64,000 nucleotides of DNA from an uncultured Candidatus Melainabacteria bacterium (GCA_934717745.1 CAKUZB010000006.1:1-64000), one strand, 5' to 3'. Positions 51,482 to 60,422 are shown, counted from the first letter of the stretch. Translations and numbers: made by a program. The notes: generated by a model from the letters alone, not told the origin.

Positions 51482-52297
51482 TTATTCGCATTTAATTAAT
51501 TTGTCTTTTAATTTTAATGCGGTTTTTACATGTACAGCGTGTCCCGCTTCTTTTGCAATAATTTGTGCTTTTAAATGAAGTGGGTTAACACCTGTTAAAT
51601 ATAAATCACCTATAATATCTAAAATTTTGTGTTTAATAGGTTCTCTATCGCTTCTTAATTTTGTCGTATAACCGCCATCATCTGTAAATCCGACAGTATT
51701 TTCTTCAGTAACTCCTTTTGCATATCCGAAAAATTGAAATTTTTTCAAATCATGCAAAAATCCGAAAGTTCTTGCTTCAATAATTTCATTTCCATTTTTT
51801 GTATCATAACTTGCCCATCTTTGTCTATAATCCGGATGGTCATAATTTACACCATAAGAAATTCTTAAATTTTCGTCAGGAACAATTACTACGTGTGTTT
51901 TACCGTTTAAGTACGAAACAGGCTCTAACAAAGTGTAATAAATAGGTTTAACTTTTTCAATACCTGCTTTTTTAAATGCTTTAACCCATTCGTAAGAACT
52001 TCCGTCTAAAATTGGCATTTCATTTGCTGATACATAAACATCAATTGAATCAATTCCACAAAAAGCACACGAAGCCATAAAATGTTCAATCAACATCAAT
52101 TGCCTGTTGCCTTGTCCTATGCAGACACAATGGCTTGTCGAAGAAACATTATCAACATCTGCAACAACAGCATCTTCATAACCCTTCACAAAAAATTTAA
52201 TTTTTCCTGAAGTCGAAGGTTTAATTGTAACAGTGCATTCTTGATTTTTCATCAAGCCGTTGCCTTTTATTGTGATTTCTTTTTTAATTGTTGCCAT
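51482..52297 (-). CDS. lpxC: UDP-3-O-acyl-N-acetylglucosamine deacetylase LpxC
   Basis: Zinc enzyme for the committed step of lipid A synthesis. Metal ligands are in LIEHFMAS and KHKILDIIGDLYLTG; EMPILDGSSYEW and GHAVHVKTAL are also conserved. 271 residues, shorter than the roughly 300 of proteobacterial enzymes but with all key residues. Between lpxD (13 bp away) and fabZ. Confidence 0.94.
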   Translation of the reverse strand: MATIKKEITIKGNGLMKNQECTVTIKPSTSGKIKFFVKGYEDAVVADVDNVSSTSHCVCIGQGNRQLMLIEHFMASCAFCGIDSIDVYVSANEMPILDGSSYEWVKAFKKAGIEKVKPIYYTLLEPVSYLNGKTHVVIVPDENLRISYGVNYDHPDYRQRWASYDTKNGNEIIEARTFGFLHDLKKFQFFGYAKGVTEENTVGFTDDGGYTTKLRSDREPIKHKILDIIGDLYLTGVNPLHLKAQIIAKEAGHAVHVKTALKLKDKLIKCE

Positions 52298-52310
52298 TTT
52301 TTACTCTAAA

Positions 52311-53405
52311 TTAATTTTCTTCTGTATCTTCTAAAAATGTTTTTAACATTGGTTCATATTTTTTGAACTTAGCAATCAAATCACCGGCATCTTTCATAGT
52401 TTTCAATTGTTTTATGAATTCTTTTCTTGGAACAGCAGGAGTACCAACAACAATAGATTTTTCAGGGAAAGATTTGCTTACACCCGCCGCAGCAGCAACA
52501 ATACTGTCGCTTCCGATACTAATATGGTCAGCCAAACCTGCTTGACCAGCGATTACAACTCTGTCGCCAATAACACAACTACCTGCAATACCAACTTGAG
52601 AAACAATCATACAACCTTTACCAATACGGCAGTTATGACCAATCATTACAAGGTCGTCAATTTTTGTATCATCACCAATTATTGTATTTTCAATTGTACC
52701 TCTATCAATTGCTGTATTTGCACCAATTTCAACATTATTACCAATTACAACTGAGCCAAGTGAAGGGATTTTGAAGATTTTTTGTTCTTTATTTTCAACT
52801 TTAATTTCGCCATCTTTTCTTGCCTGTTCAATGTTATCAGGATTTTCAGTTACAAAACTGAAACCATCTGCCCCTAGAGAAACTCCATGGTGCAAGATAC
52901 ATTGATTACCAACTACAACTCTGTCGCCGATGTTTACACCTGCATGGAAAAAGCAGTTTGCACCAATTTTTGCATTATTACCAATGTATGAATTTGGAAG
53001 AATTTTTGTGTTTTCACCGATTACAGCACCCTTTGAAATTACTACATTTGCACCAATTGAAGCAGATTCTGCAACTTGTGCTTCCGGATGAATAACAGCA
53101 GTTGGGTGGTATCCGTCATTAACTCTAGGTTCTTCATAAAATACAGTTAATAATTTCATCATTGCAAGTCTTGGTCTTTCAACTTCAACCGTTGTAATGC
53201 CGTCAAAACTTACACCTAGAGGCACTAACGCTGCTTTTGCTTTTGTTTTTGCTAAGTTTTTTATTTCTTCTTCGCTCAATGCCAAAGCAAGCATATGTTC
53301 ATCACAAAGTAATGGAGGTGCAATCATTTGAATTTCTGCATCTTCAACTTTTGTTAGGATTCCGCCTACTATTTGTGAAATTTCTTCAACTGAAAATTTC
53401 TTCAT
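52311..53405 (-). CDS. lpxD: UDP-3-O-acylglucosamine N-acyltransferase LpxD
   Basis: Adds the second acyl chain in lipid A synthesis. 364 residues: N-terminal domain, then a left-handed beta helix of hexapeptide repeats (IGANVVISKGAVIGENTK and similar), with HHGVSLGADGFSF containing the catalytic histidine, and a short C-terminal helix. First gene of the lpxD-lpxC-fabZ run, with GGAGAAA upstream. lpxA and lpxB are not in the window. Confidence 0.95.
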   Translation of the reverse strand: MKKFSVEEISQIVGGILTKVEDAEIQMIAPPLLCDEHMLALALSEEEIKNLAKTKAKAALVPLGVSFDGITTVEVERPRLAMMKLLTVFYEEPRVNDGYHPTAVIHPEAQVAESASIGANVVISKGAVIGENTKILPNSYIGNNAKIGANCFFHAGVNIGDRVVVGNQCILHHGVSLGADGFSFVTENPDNIEQARKDGEIKVENKEQKIFKIPSLGSVVIGNNVEIGANTAIDRGTIENTIIGDDTKIDDLVMIGHNCRIGKGCMIVSQVGIAGSCVIGDRVVIAGQAGLADHISIGSDSIVAAAAGVSKSFPEKSIVVGTPAVPRKEFIKQLKTMKDAGDLIAKFKKYEPMLKTFLEDTEEN

Positions 53406-53420
53406 ACATTTCTCCTTTTA

Positions 53421-53897
53421 TTATATTTGTTTCATTTTTTCAATTGTATTTGTGGTTGATTTACCTTGAACAAATTCAATAAATTTTACATCTATTTTGT
53501 TATTGACAATCACGTCGTGTTCTTCTTTTGGAAGAGTATCTAAGGTATAATCTGCACCTTTTGTGTGAAAATTCGGTTTAATCTTCGCCAACAAATCACA
53601 AGGTGATTTCTCATCAAATATTACCACATAATCGACACAAGATAAAGCACATAATATCTCTGCCCTATCTAATTCAGTATTTATCGGACGATTTTCCCCT
53701 TTATTTTTCTTAACAGAAATATCTGAATTTAGCATTACAACTAAATAATCCGCATATTCTTTCGATTTTTGTAAATATCTTACGTGTCCGACATGTAAAA
53801 TATCATAACAACCGTTTGTTGTTACAACTGTTTTTCCACTGTTTTGAAGTTCTTTTACAATTTTTACAATCTCATCTTGTGATACAAGTTTTCCCAT
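53421..53897 (-). CDS. hldE: Heptose-1-phosphate adenylyltransferase-like nucleotidyltransferase (RfaE2/HldE domain)
   Basis: Cytidylyltransferase-fold enzyme that makes ADP-D-glycero-D-manno-heptose or a similar nucleotide sugar for LPS core. TTNGCYDILHVGHVRYLQKSK has the HxGH motif; LNSDISVKKNKGENRPIN and the KGKSTTNTI-like end (GKSTTNTIEKM) complete the site. 158 residues, equal to the stand-alone C-terminal domain of HldE, without the kinase domain. Its last base touches asd. Role in LPS is supported by neighbouring lpx genes. Confidence 0.88.
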   Translation of the reverse strand: MGKLVSQDEIVKIVKELQNSGKTVVTTNGCYDILHVGHVRYLQKSKEYADYLVVMLNSDISVKKNKGENRPINTELDRAEILCALSCVDYVVIFDEKSPCDLLAKIKPNFHTKGADYTLDTLPKEEHDVIVNNKIDVKFIEFVQGKSTTNTIEKMKQI

Positions 53898-54919
53898 TAA
53901 AATAACTCCATATCAATAATTTTTTCGCAAATTCTAACAGTGTTCAATGCTGCACCAATTCTCAAATTATCGCCAACACACCAGAAAGTAATTCCGTTTT
54001 CAAAGGCAATATTTTTTCTAATTCTTCCAACATAAACCGGATTTTTACCGGCACATTGAATTGCCGTTGGGAATTTTTTATTGTCAATATCGTCAACAAC
54101 TTCAATGCCATAAGCATTTTCTAATGCTTTTCTTGCATCTTCCACAGTAACTGATTTTTCAAACTCTAAATCAATTGCCTCTGAATGACCTACAAATACA
54201 GGCACTCTTACCGCAGTACAAGAAATTGGCAAATCTTCCGGAAAATGCATAATTTTTCTTGTTTCATTTGTAACTTTCATTTCTTCTTTTGTGTAACCGT
54301 TTTCACAGAATACATCAATTTGCGGAACACAATTAAATGCGATTTCTTGAGTAAATTTTACAGGAGTAAAATCTTTACCTTCCAGTCTTGCTTTTGTATT
54401 TTCTTTTAATTCATTAATCGCAGAAAGACCTGCCCCACTTACTGATTGGTAAGTCGAAACAATCATTCTTTTAATACCTGCAAGTTCATGTAATGGTTTT
54501 AATGCAAGTATTAATTGAGAAGTTGAACAGTTTGGATTTGCAACAATACCTTGATGTTTTCTCAAATCCTCGTCGTTAACCCCTGCAATTACAAGAGGAA
54601 CGTCTTTGTCCATACGAAAAGCACTTGAATTATCAATGATTATACCACCTCTTTTTACAATTTCCGGTGCAAATAATTTACTTGTTGAAGCACCAGCAGA
54701 GGCAAGAACAATATTAACCCCGTCAAATGCTTCAGGAGTTGCCTCTTGTACAGTGTGTTCTTCACCTTTAAAAGTCAATTTTGAGCCTGCACTTTTTGCA
54801 CTTGAAAGAAATTTTATACTTTCATAAGGAACATTCAATTCCTCTAAAATTTCTAAAATATGTCTGCCAACAACACCGGTAGCACCTAAAACTGCCAAAT
54901 TTGGTTTACGTTTTTCCAT
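53897..54919 (-). CDS. asd: Aspartate-semialdehyde dehydrogenase
   Basis: Reduces aspartyl phosphate to the semialdehyde in lysine, diaminopimelate and threonine synthesis. Nucleotide site GATGVVGRHIL, catalytic cysteine in NPNCSTSQL, and the AVRVPVFVGHSEAI segment with the substrate-binding arginine and histidine. 340 residues. It lies 9 bp after dapB and shares a base with hldE, so dapB-asd-hldE is one unit. Confidence 0.97.
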   Translation of the reverse strand: MEKRKPNLAVLGATGVVGRHILEILEELNVPYESIKFLSSAKSAGSKLTFKGEEHTVQEATPEAFDGVNIVLASAGASTSKLFAPEIVKRGGIIIDNSSAFRMDKDVPLVIAGVNDEDLRKHQGIVANPNCSTSQLILALKPLHELAGIKRMIVSTYQSVSGAGLSAINELKENTKARLEGKDFTPVKFTQEIAFNCVPQIDVFCENGYTKEEMKVTNETRKIMHFPEDLPISCTAVRVPVFVGHSEAIDLEFEKSVTVEDARKALENAYGIEVVDDIDNKKFPTAIQCAGKNPVYVGRIRKNIAFENGITFWCVGDNLRIGAALNTVRICEKIIDMELF

Positions 54920-54928
54920 TATTACCTC

Positions 54929-55675
54929 TTATAAAATATTATCTAAACCGTATGTAAAATTTTTATGTTCATAAGCATATTTAATCGCCATTAAGACACC
55001 TGGCATATAGCAAGTGCGATTTGTTGAATCATGTCTGATTGAAAGAGTTTGACCGTCAGAACCAAATAGAACCTCTTGCGATGCCATAAATCCCGGCATT
55101 CTCACAGAATGAATGTGAATATTTGCGTATGAATCAGCACCTCTAGCACCTTCTATTGTTTCTTTTTCATAACAATTGCCTGTTGTAAAATTTTCGTTTT
55201 CCTGTGCCATAAGTTGTGCAGTCTTTACTGCTGTACCTGACGGTGCATCTTTCTTTTGATTATGATGAAATTCAATAATTTCAGCATTATCAAAATATTT
55301 TGAAGCCATTTGAGCAAATTTCATCATCAAAACAGCACCGGTAGAAAAATTTGGAGCAATAAAACAAGCAGTTTGATTTTTTTCAGAAAGTTCTTTTAAT
55401 TCTGTAATTTGTTCATCTTTCAAACCTGTTGTTCCAATTACAATGTTAATTTTATTATTTAAACAATAAAGAGCATTTTGATATATCGCATCAGGTTGAG
55501 TAAAATCTACTAAAATATCAATATCTGTTGAATTGTTTGCTTCTTCAATAGTTGAATATTCACCATTAACGATGTCTATTTTAGCAACAAGTTCTGTTTG
55601 AGGGTCGTTTGTAACAGCATTTACAATTTCTTTACCCATTTTTCCATTTGCACCACAAACTGCAACTTTAATCAT
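54929..55675 (-). CDS. dapB: 4-hydroxy-tetrahydrodipicolinate reductase
   Basis: Second committed enzyme of lysine and diaminopimelate synthesis. GANGKMGKEIV is the NAD(P)H loop, EFHHNQKKDAPSGTAVK the substrate and catalytic site. The ATG at 55675 has AGAGGTG 6 bp upstream; upstream in-frame codons (17) are not homologous. 248 residues. It pairs with asd downstream, giving a diaminopimelate unit for the cell wall. Confidence 0.96.
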   Translation of the reverse strand: MIKVAVCGANGKMGKEIVNAVTNDPQTELVAKIDIVNGEYSTIEEANNSTDIDILVDFTQPDAIYQNALYCLNNKINIVIGTTGLKDEQITELKELSEKNQTACFIAPNFSTGAVLMMKFAQMASKYFDNAEIIEFHHNQKKDAPSGTAVKTAQLMAQENENFTTGNCYEKETIEGARGADSYANIHIHSVRMPGFMASQEVLFGSDGQTLSIRHDSTNRTCYMPGVLMAIKYAYEHKNFTYGLDNIL

Positions 55676-55731
55676 AAAAATCACCTCTTTTTTTATAAGT
55701 TTACCTAAAATATAGCAATTTTTCAAATATA

Positions 55732-55740
55732 TGTTAAAAT
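55732..55740 (+). promoter_or_regulatory. Leaderless extended -10 promoter of rnhC
   Basis: TGT-TAAAAT, then TTTTAA and ATG at 55747: six bases between -10 box and start codon, no Shine-Dalgarno sequence. Confidence 0.6.
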
Positions 55741-55746
55741 TTTAAT

Positions 55747-56388
55747 ATGGAAGAAAAATTTATAACACATATAGGGACAGACGAGTCTGGCAAAGGTGAT
55801 TTTTTTGGACCTTTGGTAATCGCAGGCGTAATGGTAGACGAAAATAGTGCAAAAATCTTTAGGGATTTGGGAATTAAGGACTCAAAAACTTTGACTGATA
55901 AAAGAATGCTTGAGATGATGACTCAAATTCAGAAGCATGCAAAATTTTCAGTAATTGCGATAGGAAATGCAAAATATAACGAATTATATAAAAATTTTGG
56001 TAACTTAAATAAATTGTTGGCATGGGGTCATGCAAAAGTTATCGAAAACATTTTAGAAAAAAACAGTTGTGAATATGCTCTTTCAGACAAATTTGGTGAT
56101 GAAAGTTTAATAAAAAATGCTTTACAGACAAGAGGCAGAAGCATTCGATTAGAACAAATGGTAAGAGCCGAAAGTGATATTGCAGTTGCAGCGGCAAGTG
56201 TTTTAGCAAGGGCAACATTTGTACAGAAGATGAAACAAATGGAATTAGCATTTGGTTGCGACTTTCCAAAAGGTTGTAATTCGATAGTAAAAGATGCTGC
56301 ATCAAAATTTATTGAAAAACATGGAAAAGAACGATTAACAGAGGTTTGTAAAACACATTTTAAAACTTATAAAGAAGTTCTTGTGTAA
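55747..56388 (+). CDS. rnhC: Ribonuclease HIII without N-terminal domain
   Basis: Endonuclease that cuts the RNA strand of RNA-DNA hybrids. HIII-type signature GTDESGKGDFFGPLVIAGV with catalytic Asp and Glu, then KDSKTLTDKRM and AVAAASVLARATF. 213 residues against about 300 for HIII: the TATA-binding-protein-like N-terminal domain is missing and the start is at the catalytic core. The predicted leaderless promoter supports this start. The core is complete, so it is probably active. Confidence 0.88.
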   Translation: MEEKFITHIGTDESGKGDFFGPLVIAGVMVDENSAKIFRDLGIKDSKTLTDKRMLEMMTQIQKHAKFSVIAIGNAKYNELYKNFGNLNKLLAWGHAKVIENILEKNSCEYALSDKFGDESLIKNALQTRGRSIRLEQMVRAESDIAVAAASVLARATFVQKMKQMELAFGCDFPKGCNSIVKDAASKFIEKHGKERLTEVCKTHFKTYKEVLV

Positions 56389-56393
56389 AAATA

Positions 56394-56422
56394 TTGACAT
56401 TTAAAATATTTTTTGATAAATT
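56394..56422 (+). promoter_or_regulatory. Promoter of the tRNA-Leu leader transcript
   Basis: TTGACA (56394-56399), 17-bp spacer, TAAATT (56417-56422). Start predicted near 56429, about 270 bases before tRNA-Leu. The -35 is perfect, the -10 box is 4 of 6. Confidence 0.6.
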
Positions 56423-56442
56423 GAATTTACGGAGAATTTGTT

Positions 56443-56583
56443 TTGTTGAAGCGAAACGGATTTGAAATAAACAAGATAGGTTCCAGTGGCACTCTGCCGA
56501 CGAAAAAGATTGATAATCTTTTGAGGAGAGGGGAGGTAGACAAGTCTACCGAGTCCGCTGAAGACAAATTGAAAATTAAATAA
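56443..56583 (+). CDS. Possible 46-residue peptide in the tRNA-Leu leader
   Basis: Open frame TTG to TAA, LLKRNGFEINKIGSSGTLPT then a Lys/Glu-rich end. GGAGA lies 7-8 bp upstream of the TTG. It is in the first copy of the 108-bp repeat; the second copy keeps the frame open but has no start. The residue composition looks plausible, but it may be a by-product of the repeat, so the call is weak. Confidence 0.3.
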   Translation: MLKRNGFEINKIGSSGTLPTKKIDNLLRRGEVDKSTESAEDKLKIK

Positions 56584-56698
56584 CCGTGCTCCAGTGGCAC
56601 TCTGCCGACGAAAAAGATTGATAATCTTTTGAGGAGAGGGGAGGTAGACAAGTCTACCGAGTCCGCTGAAGACAAATTGAAAATTAAATAACCGTGCT
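56483..56698 (+). repeat. Tandem 108-bp repeat in the tRNA-Leu leader
   Basis: Two direct copies (56483-56590 and 56591-56698), nearly identical, followed by a third CCAGTGGC that is the tRNA 5' end (positions 3-10 of the tRNA). The unit includes the tRNA-like start CCAGTGGC, a hairpin AAAAGATT-GATAATCTTTT, and GGTAGAC-AA-GTCTACC. The unit boundaries match a duplication that began inside the tRNA acceptor arm. Its function is not known. Confidence 0.85.
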
Positions 56699-56782
56699 CC
56701 AGTGGCGGAATCGGTAGACGCGTCGGACTTAAAATCCGATTGGGCGAATAACTCAGTGCCAGTTCAAGTCTGGCCTGGAGCA
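56697..56782 (+). tRNA. tRNA-Leu (UAA)
   Basis: Class II tRNA: acceptor GCTCCAG/CTGGAGC, D arm GGCGGAATCGGTAGAC, anticodon stem GGA/TCC with loop CTTAAAA (anticodon TAA), long variable arm TTGGGCGAATAACTCAGT, T arm GCCAGTTCAAGTCTGGC. No CCA is encoded beyond the discriminator region (GAGCA, then ATTTT). About 86 nt. Confidence 0.95.
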
Positions 56783-56787
56783 ATTTT

Positions 56788-56815
56788 AAGACAAGGCTTT
56801 CAGCCTTGTCTTTTT
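56788..56815 (+). terminator. Terminator of tRNA-Leu
   Basis: AAGACAAGGCT, loop TTC, AGCCTTGTCTTTTT. Perfect stem of 11 bp with a T run. Confidence 0.92.
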
Positions 56816-56848
56816 AGTTATAAACCTTATTTAAAATAACAAACAATT

Positions 56849-57883
56849 TTAATTCTCAATTGCAATTTTAATTACGTTATCTGATTTATTTTCAAAAACT
56901 TTATATGCTTTTTCAATATCAATAAGTTTATATTTATGAGTAATCAACGGTGTTGTATCTATTTTTCCTTGTTCTATCAAAGATAAAATTTCTTCACAAT
57001 CACAACCATCAACACCACCTGTTTTAAATATAAGATTTTTTCCGTACATATCAGGTAAAGGTAATATCATAGGCTTATCGTATAATGCTACAACCGTTAC
57101 AATTGCATTTGGTCTTGCACAATCCCAAGCCATTTTAAACGTTTCTTCCATGCCGGCAACCTCTATAACTACATCTGCACCGCCATGTTCACTCTCTTTT
57201 TTAATAACTTCCTTGCATTCAGCCGGCTCAACTACTACTACTTGAGGATAATGTTTTTTAACAAAATTCCTTCTTGTTTCATCTTTTTCACAAACAACTA
57301 TTTTCTTTGGTTTTTTAAGCAGAACACACAACAATGTACAAATTCCTGTAGGACCTGCACCAATTATTAAAACCGTATCTCTTTCTTTTATTTCAGATAT
57401 TCTGGTTGCCCAAAATCCTGTTGCTAAAATATCACCAACAAATAAGGCTTGCTCATCACTAACCGTTTTTGGAATAATATTCAATCCTTGTTCTGCATAC
57501 GGCACTCTTACATATTCCGCTTGCCCGCCATCTATACGGCAACCTAAAGCCCAACCGCCATTTTTATCTATGCAATTGTTTACATATCCGTTTTTGCAAA
57601 AGAAACATTCTCCACAAAAAGTTTCAACATTAACAGTTACCCTATCACCAACTTTAACATTTTTTACATCAGAACCAATCTGTTCAACCACACCGACCAT
57701 TTCATGTCCTACAGTAATTCCCTTTACTGCTCTTGGTACAGAGCCATGTTTTATATGTAAATCACTTGTACAAATACTACTCATAGTAACTTTTACTATT
57801 GCATCTTTCGAATCTATTAATTCCGGCTTTTCTTTTTCTATTAATTCAAATTTTCCATGTTCCTTGTATGTATAAGCAAGCAA
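56849..57883 (-). CDS. Zinc-dependent alcohol dehydrogenase (MDR family)
   Basis: 344 residues. Catalytic zinc: CTSDLHI and GHEMVGVVEQIG; structural zinc: CGECFFCKNGYVNNC; Rossmann motif GAGPTGIC; C-terminal KVFENKSDNVIK. The closest layout is that of secondary or isopropanol-type and sorbitol-type dehydrogenases. The start is a TTG with GGAG 8 bp upstream. No neighbour indicates the substrate, so alcohol or aldehyde turnover in fermentation is a guess. Confidence 0.88.
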   Translation of the reverse strand: MLAYTYKEHGKFELIEKEKPELIDSKDAIVKVTMSSICTSDLHIKHGSVPRAVKGITVGHEMVGVVEQIGSDVKNVKVGDRVTVNVETFCGECFFCKNGYVNNCIDKNGGWALGCRIDGGQAEYVRVPYAEQGLNIIPKTVSDEQALFVGDILATGFWATRISEIKERDTVLIIGAGPTGICTLLCVLLKKPKKIVVCEKDETRRNFVKKHYPQVVVVEPAECKEVIKKESEHGGADVVIEVAGMEETFKMAWDCARPNAIVTVVALYDKPMILPLPDMYGKNLIFKTGGVDGCDCEEILSLIEQGKIDTTPLITHKYKLIDIEKAYKVFENKSDNVIKIAIEN

Positions 57884-58033
57884 ATTTTTTCTCCTTTATT
57901 TACAAAACTATGTTAACACATAAATTTTAAATTTTCTGTGTAGAATTTACGTTATTTTTGTAATAATTTGCAATAATGTCTTGTAAAAATGTTAGCCACA
58001 CCTTACAATATATTCGGAATTATTTTTAACTAG

Positions 58034-58039
58034 TATAAT
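58034..58039 (+). promoter_or_regulatory. -10 box of feoAB, very short leader
   Basis: TATAAT, 10 bp before the ATG at 58050, with no Shine-Dalgarno sequence. A good -35 is not seen. No Fur box was recognised. Confidence 0.45.
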
Positions 58040-58049
58040 AAATATAGAT

Positions 58050-60422
58050 ATGAAAGATTTAAGAAAAATAAAAACATTAGATAATCTACCTATTGGACAC
58101 GATGCAATTATCTCCTCAGTTGACTGTGAAGACAAAGCATTAAGAAAACATATTTTAGACATGGGACTTACCCCCCAAACAGAAGTTACTCTAATAAAAA
58201 CAGCACCTATGGGCGACCCTTTAGAATTACGTCTTAGAGGATACGAACTGACTTTGAGAAAAAGTGATGCATCAAAAATTTCAATCCGAGATATTCACGA
58301 TGCACACGACAAAATTAAAAAACAAAAAGTTTTTAAAGAAACTGCCCATTCAGAAATTGGTGAAATTCAAAAATATGAAACAAGAAAATTAGGCGGAAAA
58401 ATTCAAAAAAAAGAATTTAGACTTGCTCTTGCAGGTAATCAAAACTGCGGTAAAACAACCCTTTTTAATAAATTAACCGGTTCAAATCAGCATGTTGGAA
58501 ACTTCCCAGGGGTTACAGTTGATAGAACAGACGGCATAATCAAACGTCATAATGAAGTTACAATCACAGATTTACCGGGAATTTATTCACTTTCACCTTA
58601 TAGTAAAGAAGAAATCGTAACAAGAAATTTCATCTTAAACGAAAAACCTGATGGAGTTATCAATATTGTTGATGCAACAAATATTGAAAGAAATTTACTA
58701 TTAACAATGCAACTTATTGAACTTGATATTCCAATGGTAATTGCTTTAAACATGATGGACGAAGTTGAAAATGCCGGTGGAAGTATTGATATTAATGGTT
58801 TAGAAGCACGTTTAGGAGTTCCAGTTGTACCTATTTCAGCCTCTAAAGGTCAGGGTATACAAGAACTTATAGAACACGCAATAAATGTAGCAAAATACGA
58901 AGAACACCCGGGAAGATTAGATTTTTGCGATGAAAAAGACCAAAAAGGTGAAGCAATTCATAGATGTATTCACTCTATTTGCCACTTAATACAAGACCAC
59001 GCAGATGCACTAAAAATTCCTATCCGATTTGCGGCAACAAAAATAACAGAAGGTGATAAATTAGTTGAAGACGCATTACATTTAGACCAAAATGAAAAAG
59101 ATACCATTCTGCACATCGTCGAGGAAATGGAGCAAGAACGAGGATTAGACAGAGAATCAGCAATTGCAGATATGAGATTTTCTTTTATAGAAAGACTTTG
59201 CGAAGAATTTGTTCAAAAAACCTCTGATGCACCAAGTCATCAAATGACCGTTATGGCTGATAAAATTTTGACAGGAAAATACACAGCAATTCCGGCATTT
59301 TTAGGAATTATGGCAGTTATTTTCTATGTAACTTTTGGTCCTGTTGGAACATTTTTATCAAAAATTATGAACGTTATAATTGATTTTGTTACAACAAAAA
59401 CAGATTTAGCATTGACGGCTTATGGCTTAAACAAAGTAGTTCATTCGTTAATTATAGATGGTATCTTTGCCGGAGTAGGAAGCGTTTTGAGTTTCTTGCC
59501 GATTATTGTAATCTTATTCTTCTTCCTATCAATTTTAGAAGATACAGGCTATATGGCTCGTGTAGCATTTGTAATGGATAAAATTTTAAGAAAAATGGGA
59601 CTTTCAGGAAGAAGTTTCGTTCCAATGTTAATTGGCTTTGGTTGTAGTGTCCCGGCAATTATGGCTTCAAGAACACTACCGTCTGAACGTGATAGAAAAA
59701 TGACAATTTTATTAACGCCATTTATGAGTTGTTCCGCAAAATTACCTATTTATGCATTATTTACCACTGCATTTTTCAAAGAAGAACAAATTTTAGTAAT
59801 TGTAGGATTATATTTAATCGGTATAATCGTTGGAATAATAACAGCACTTATAATGAAAACATTCTTTTTTGACGGAGAAGGTGTTCCGTTTGTAATGGAA
59901 TTACCAAATTACAGAATGCCAAGTGCAGTAAATACTTACAGATTGATTTACACAAAAGCAAAAGACTTTGTTACAAAGGCTTTCACAATAATCTTTTGGG
60001 CAACAATTATCATTTGGTTCTTGCAAACTTTTGATAGCAGATTAAACTTAGTTACAGATTCTTCTCAAAGCATTTTGGCAGGATTAGGCAACTTTGTAAC
60101 TCCTATATTTAAACCTTTAGGAATTGCCGATTGGAGAATTTCAACAGCATTTATCACCGGTTTTATGGCAAAAGAAAGCGTAGTAAGTACTTTAACAATC
60201 CTTTTAGGTGGCGACGTTGAGGCTTTACCTTTAGTATTTACAAAACTTACAGCCTTTGTTTTCTTAGTTTTCTCATTGTTGTATACACCTTGCGTCGCTG
60301 CAATTGCAACAGTAAGACGAGAATTAGGCAAACGTTATGCATTTTTGGTTGTTGTATTCCAATGTTCAGTTGCATGGTTTGTTTCATTAATTGTGTATAA
60401 TATCGGACATTATTTTTTATAG
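58050..60422 (+). CDS. feoB: Ferrous iron transporter FeoB with fused FeoA domain
   Basis: GTP-dependent Fe(II) uptake protein. Residues 1-80 form a FeoA (SH3-like) domain with DMGLTPQTEVTLIK; then the G domain (GNQNCGKTTLFNKL, the GNFPGVTVDRTD switch, DLPGIYSLSP, NMMD), a helical spacer, and a membrane part with two GTP-coupled gate segments such as GFGCSVPAIMASRTL and GFMAKESVVSTL. 790 residues. FeoA and FeoB are usually separate genes, so the fusion is a variant. Predicted inner membrane. Confidence 0.96.
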   Translation: MKDLRKIKTLDNLPIGHDAIISSVDCEDKALRKHILDMGLTPQTEVTLIKTAPMGDPLELRLRGYELTLRKSDASKISIRDIHDAHDKIKKQKVFKETAHSEIGEIQKYETRKLGGKIQKKEFRLALAGNQNCGKTTLFNKLTGSNQHVGNFPGVTVDRTDGIIKRHNEVTITDLPGIYSLSPYSKEEIVTRNFILNEKPDGVINIVDATNIERNLLLTMQLIELDIPMVIALNMMDEVENAGGSIDINGLEARLGVPVVPISASKGQGIQELIEHAINVAKYEEHPGRLDFCDEKDQKGEAIHRCIHSICHLIQDHADALKIPIRFAATKITEGDKLVEDALHLDQNEKDTILHIVEEMEQERGLDRESAIADMRFSFIERLCEEFVQKTSDAPSHQMTVMADKILTGKYTAIPAFLGIMAVIFYVTFGPVGTFLSKIMNVIIDFVTTKTDLALTAYGLNKVVHSLIIDGIFAGVGSVLSFLPIIVILFFFLSILEDTGYMARVAFVMDKILRKMGLSGRSFVPMLIGFGCSVPAIMASRTLPSERDRKMTILLTPFMSCSAKLPIYALFTTAFFKEEQILVIVGLYLIGIIVGIITALIMKTFFFDGEGVPFVMELPNYRMPSAVNTYRLIYTKAKDFVTKAFTIIFWATIIIWFLQTFDSRLNLVTDSSQSILAGLGNFVTPIFKPLGIADWRISTAFITGFMAKESVVSTLTILLGGDVEALPLVFTKLTAFVFLVFSLLYTPCVAAIATVRRELGKRYAFLVVVFQCSVAWFVSLIVYNIGHYFL

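Noticed and set aside
56483..56698. CRISPR array
   Set aside because: The repeat is 108 bp, tandem without spacers, and no cas genes are present.
56427..56783. 118-codon minus-strand open frame with two repeated segments
   Set aside because: It is the antisense of the 108-bp repeats and tRNA-Leu; repeats keep the frame open by chance (108 is a multiple of 3).
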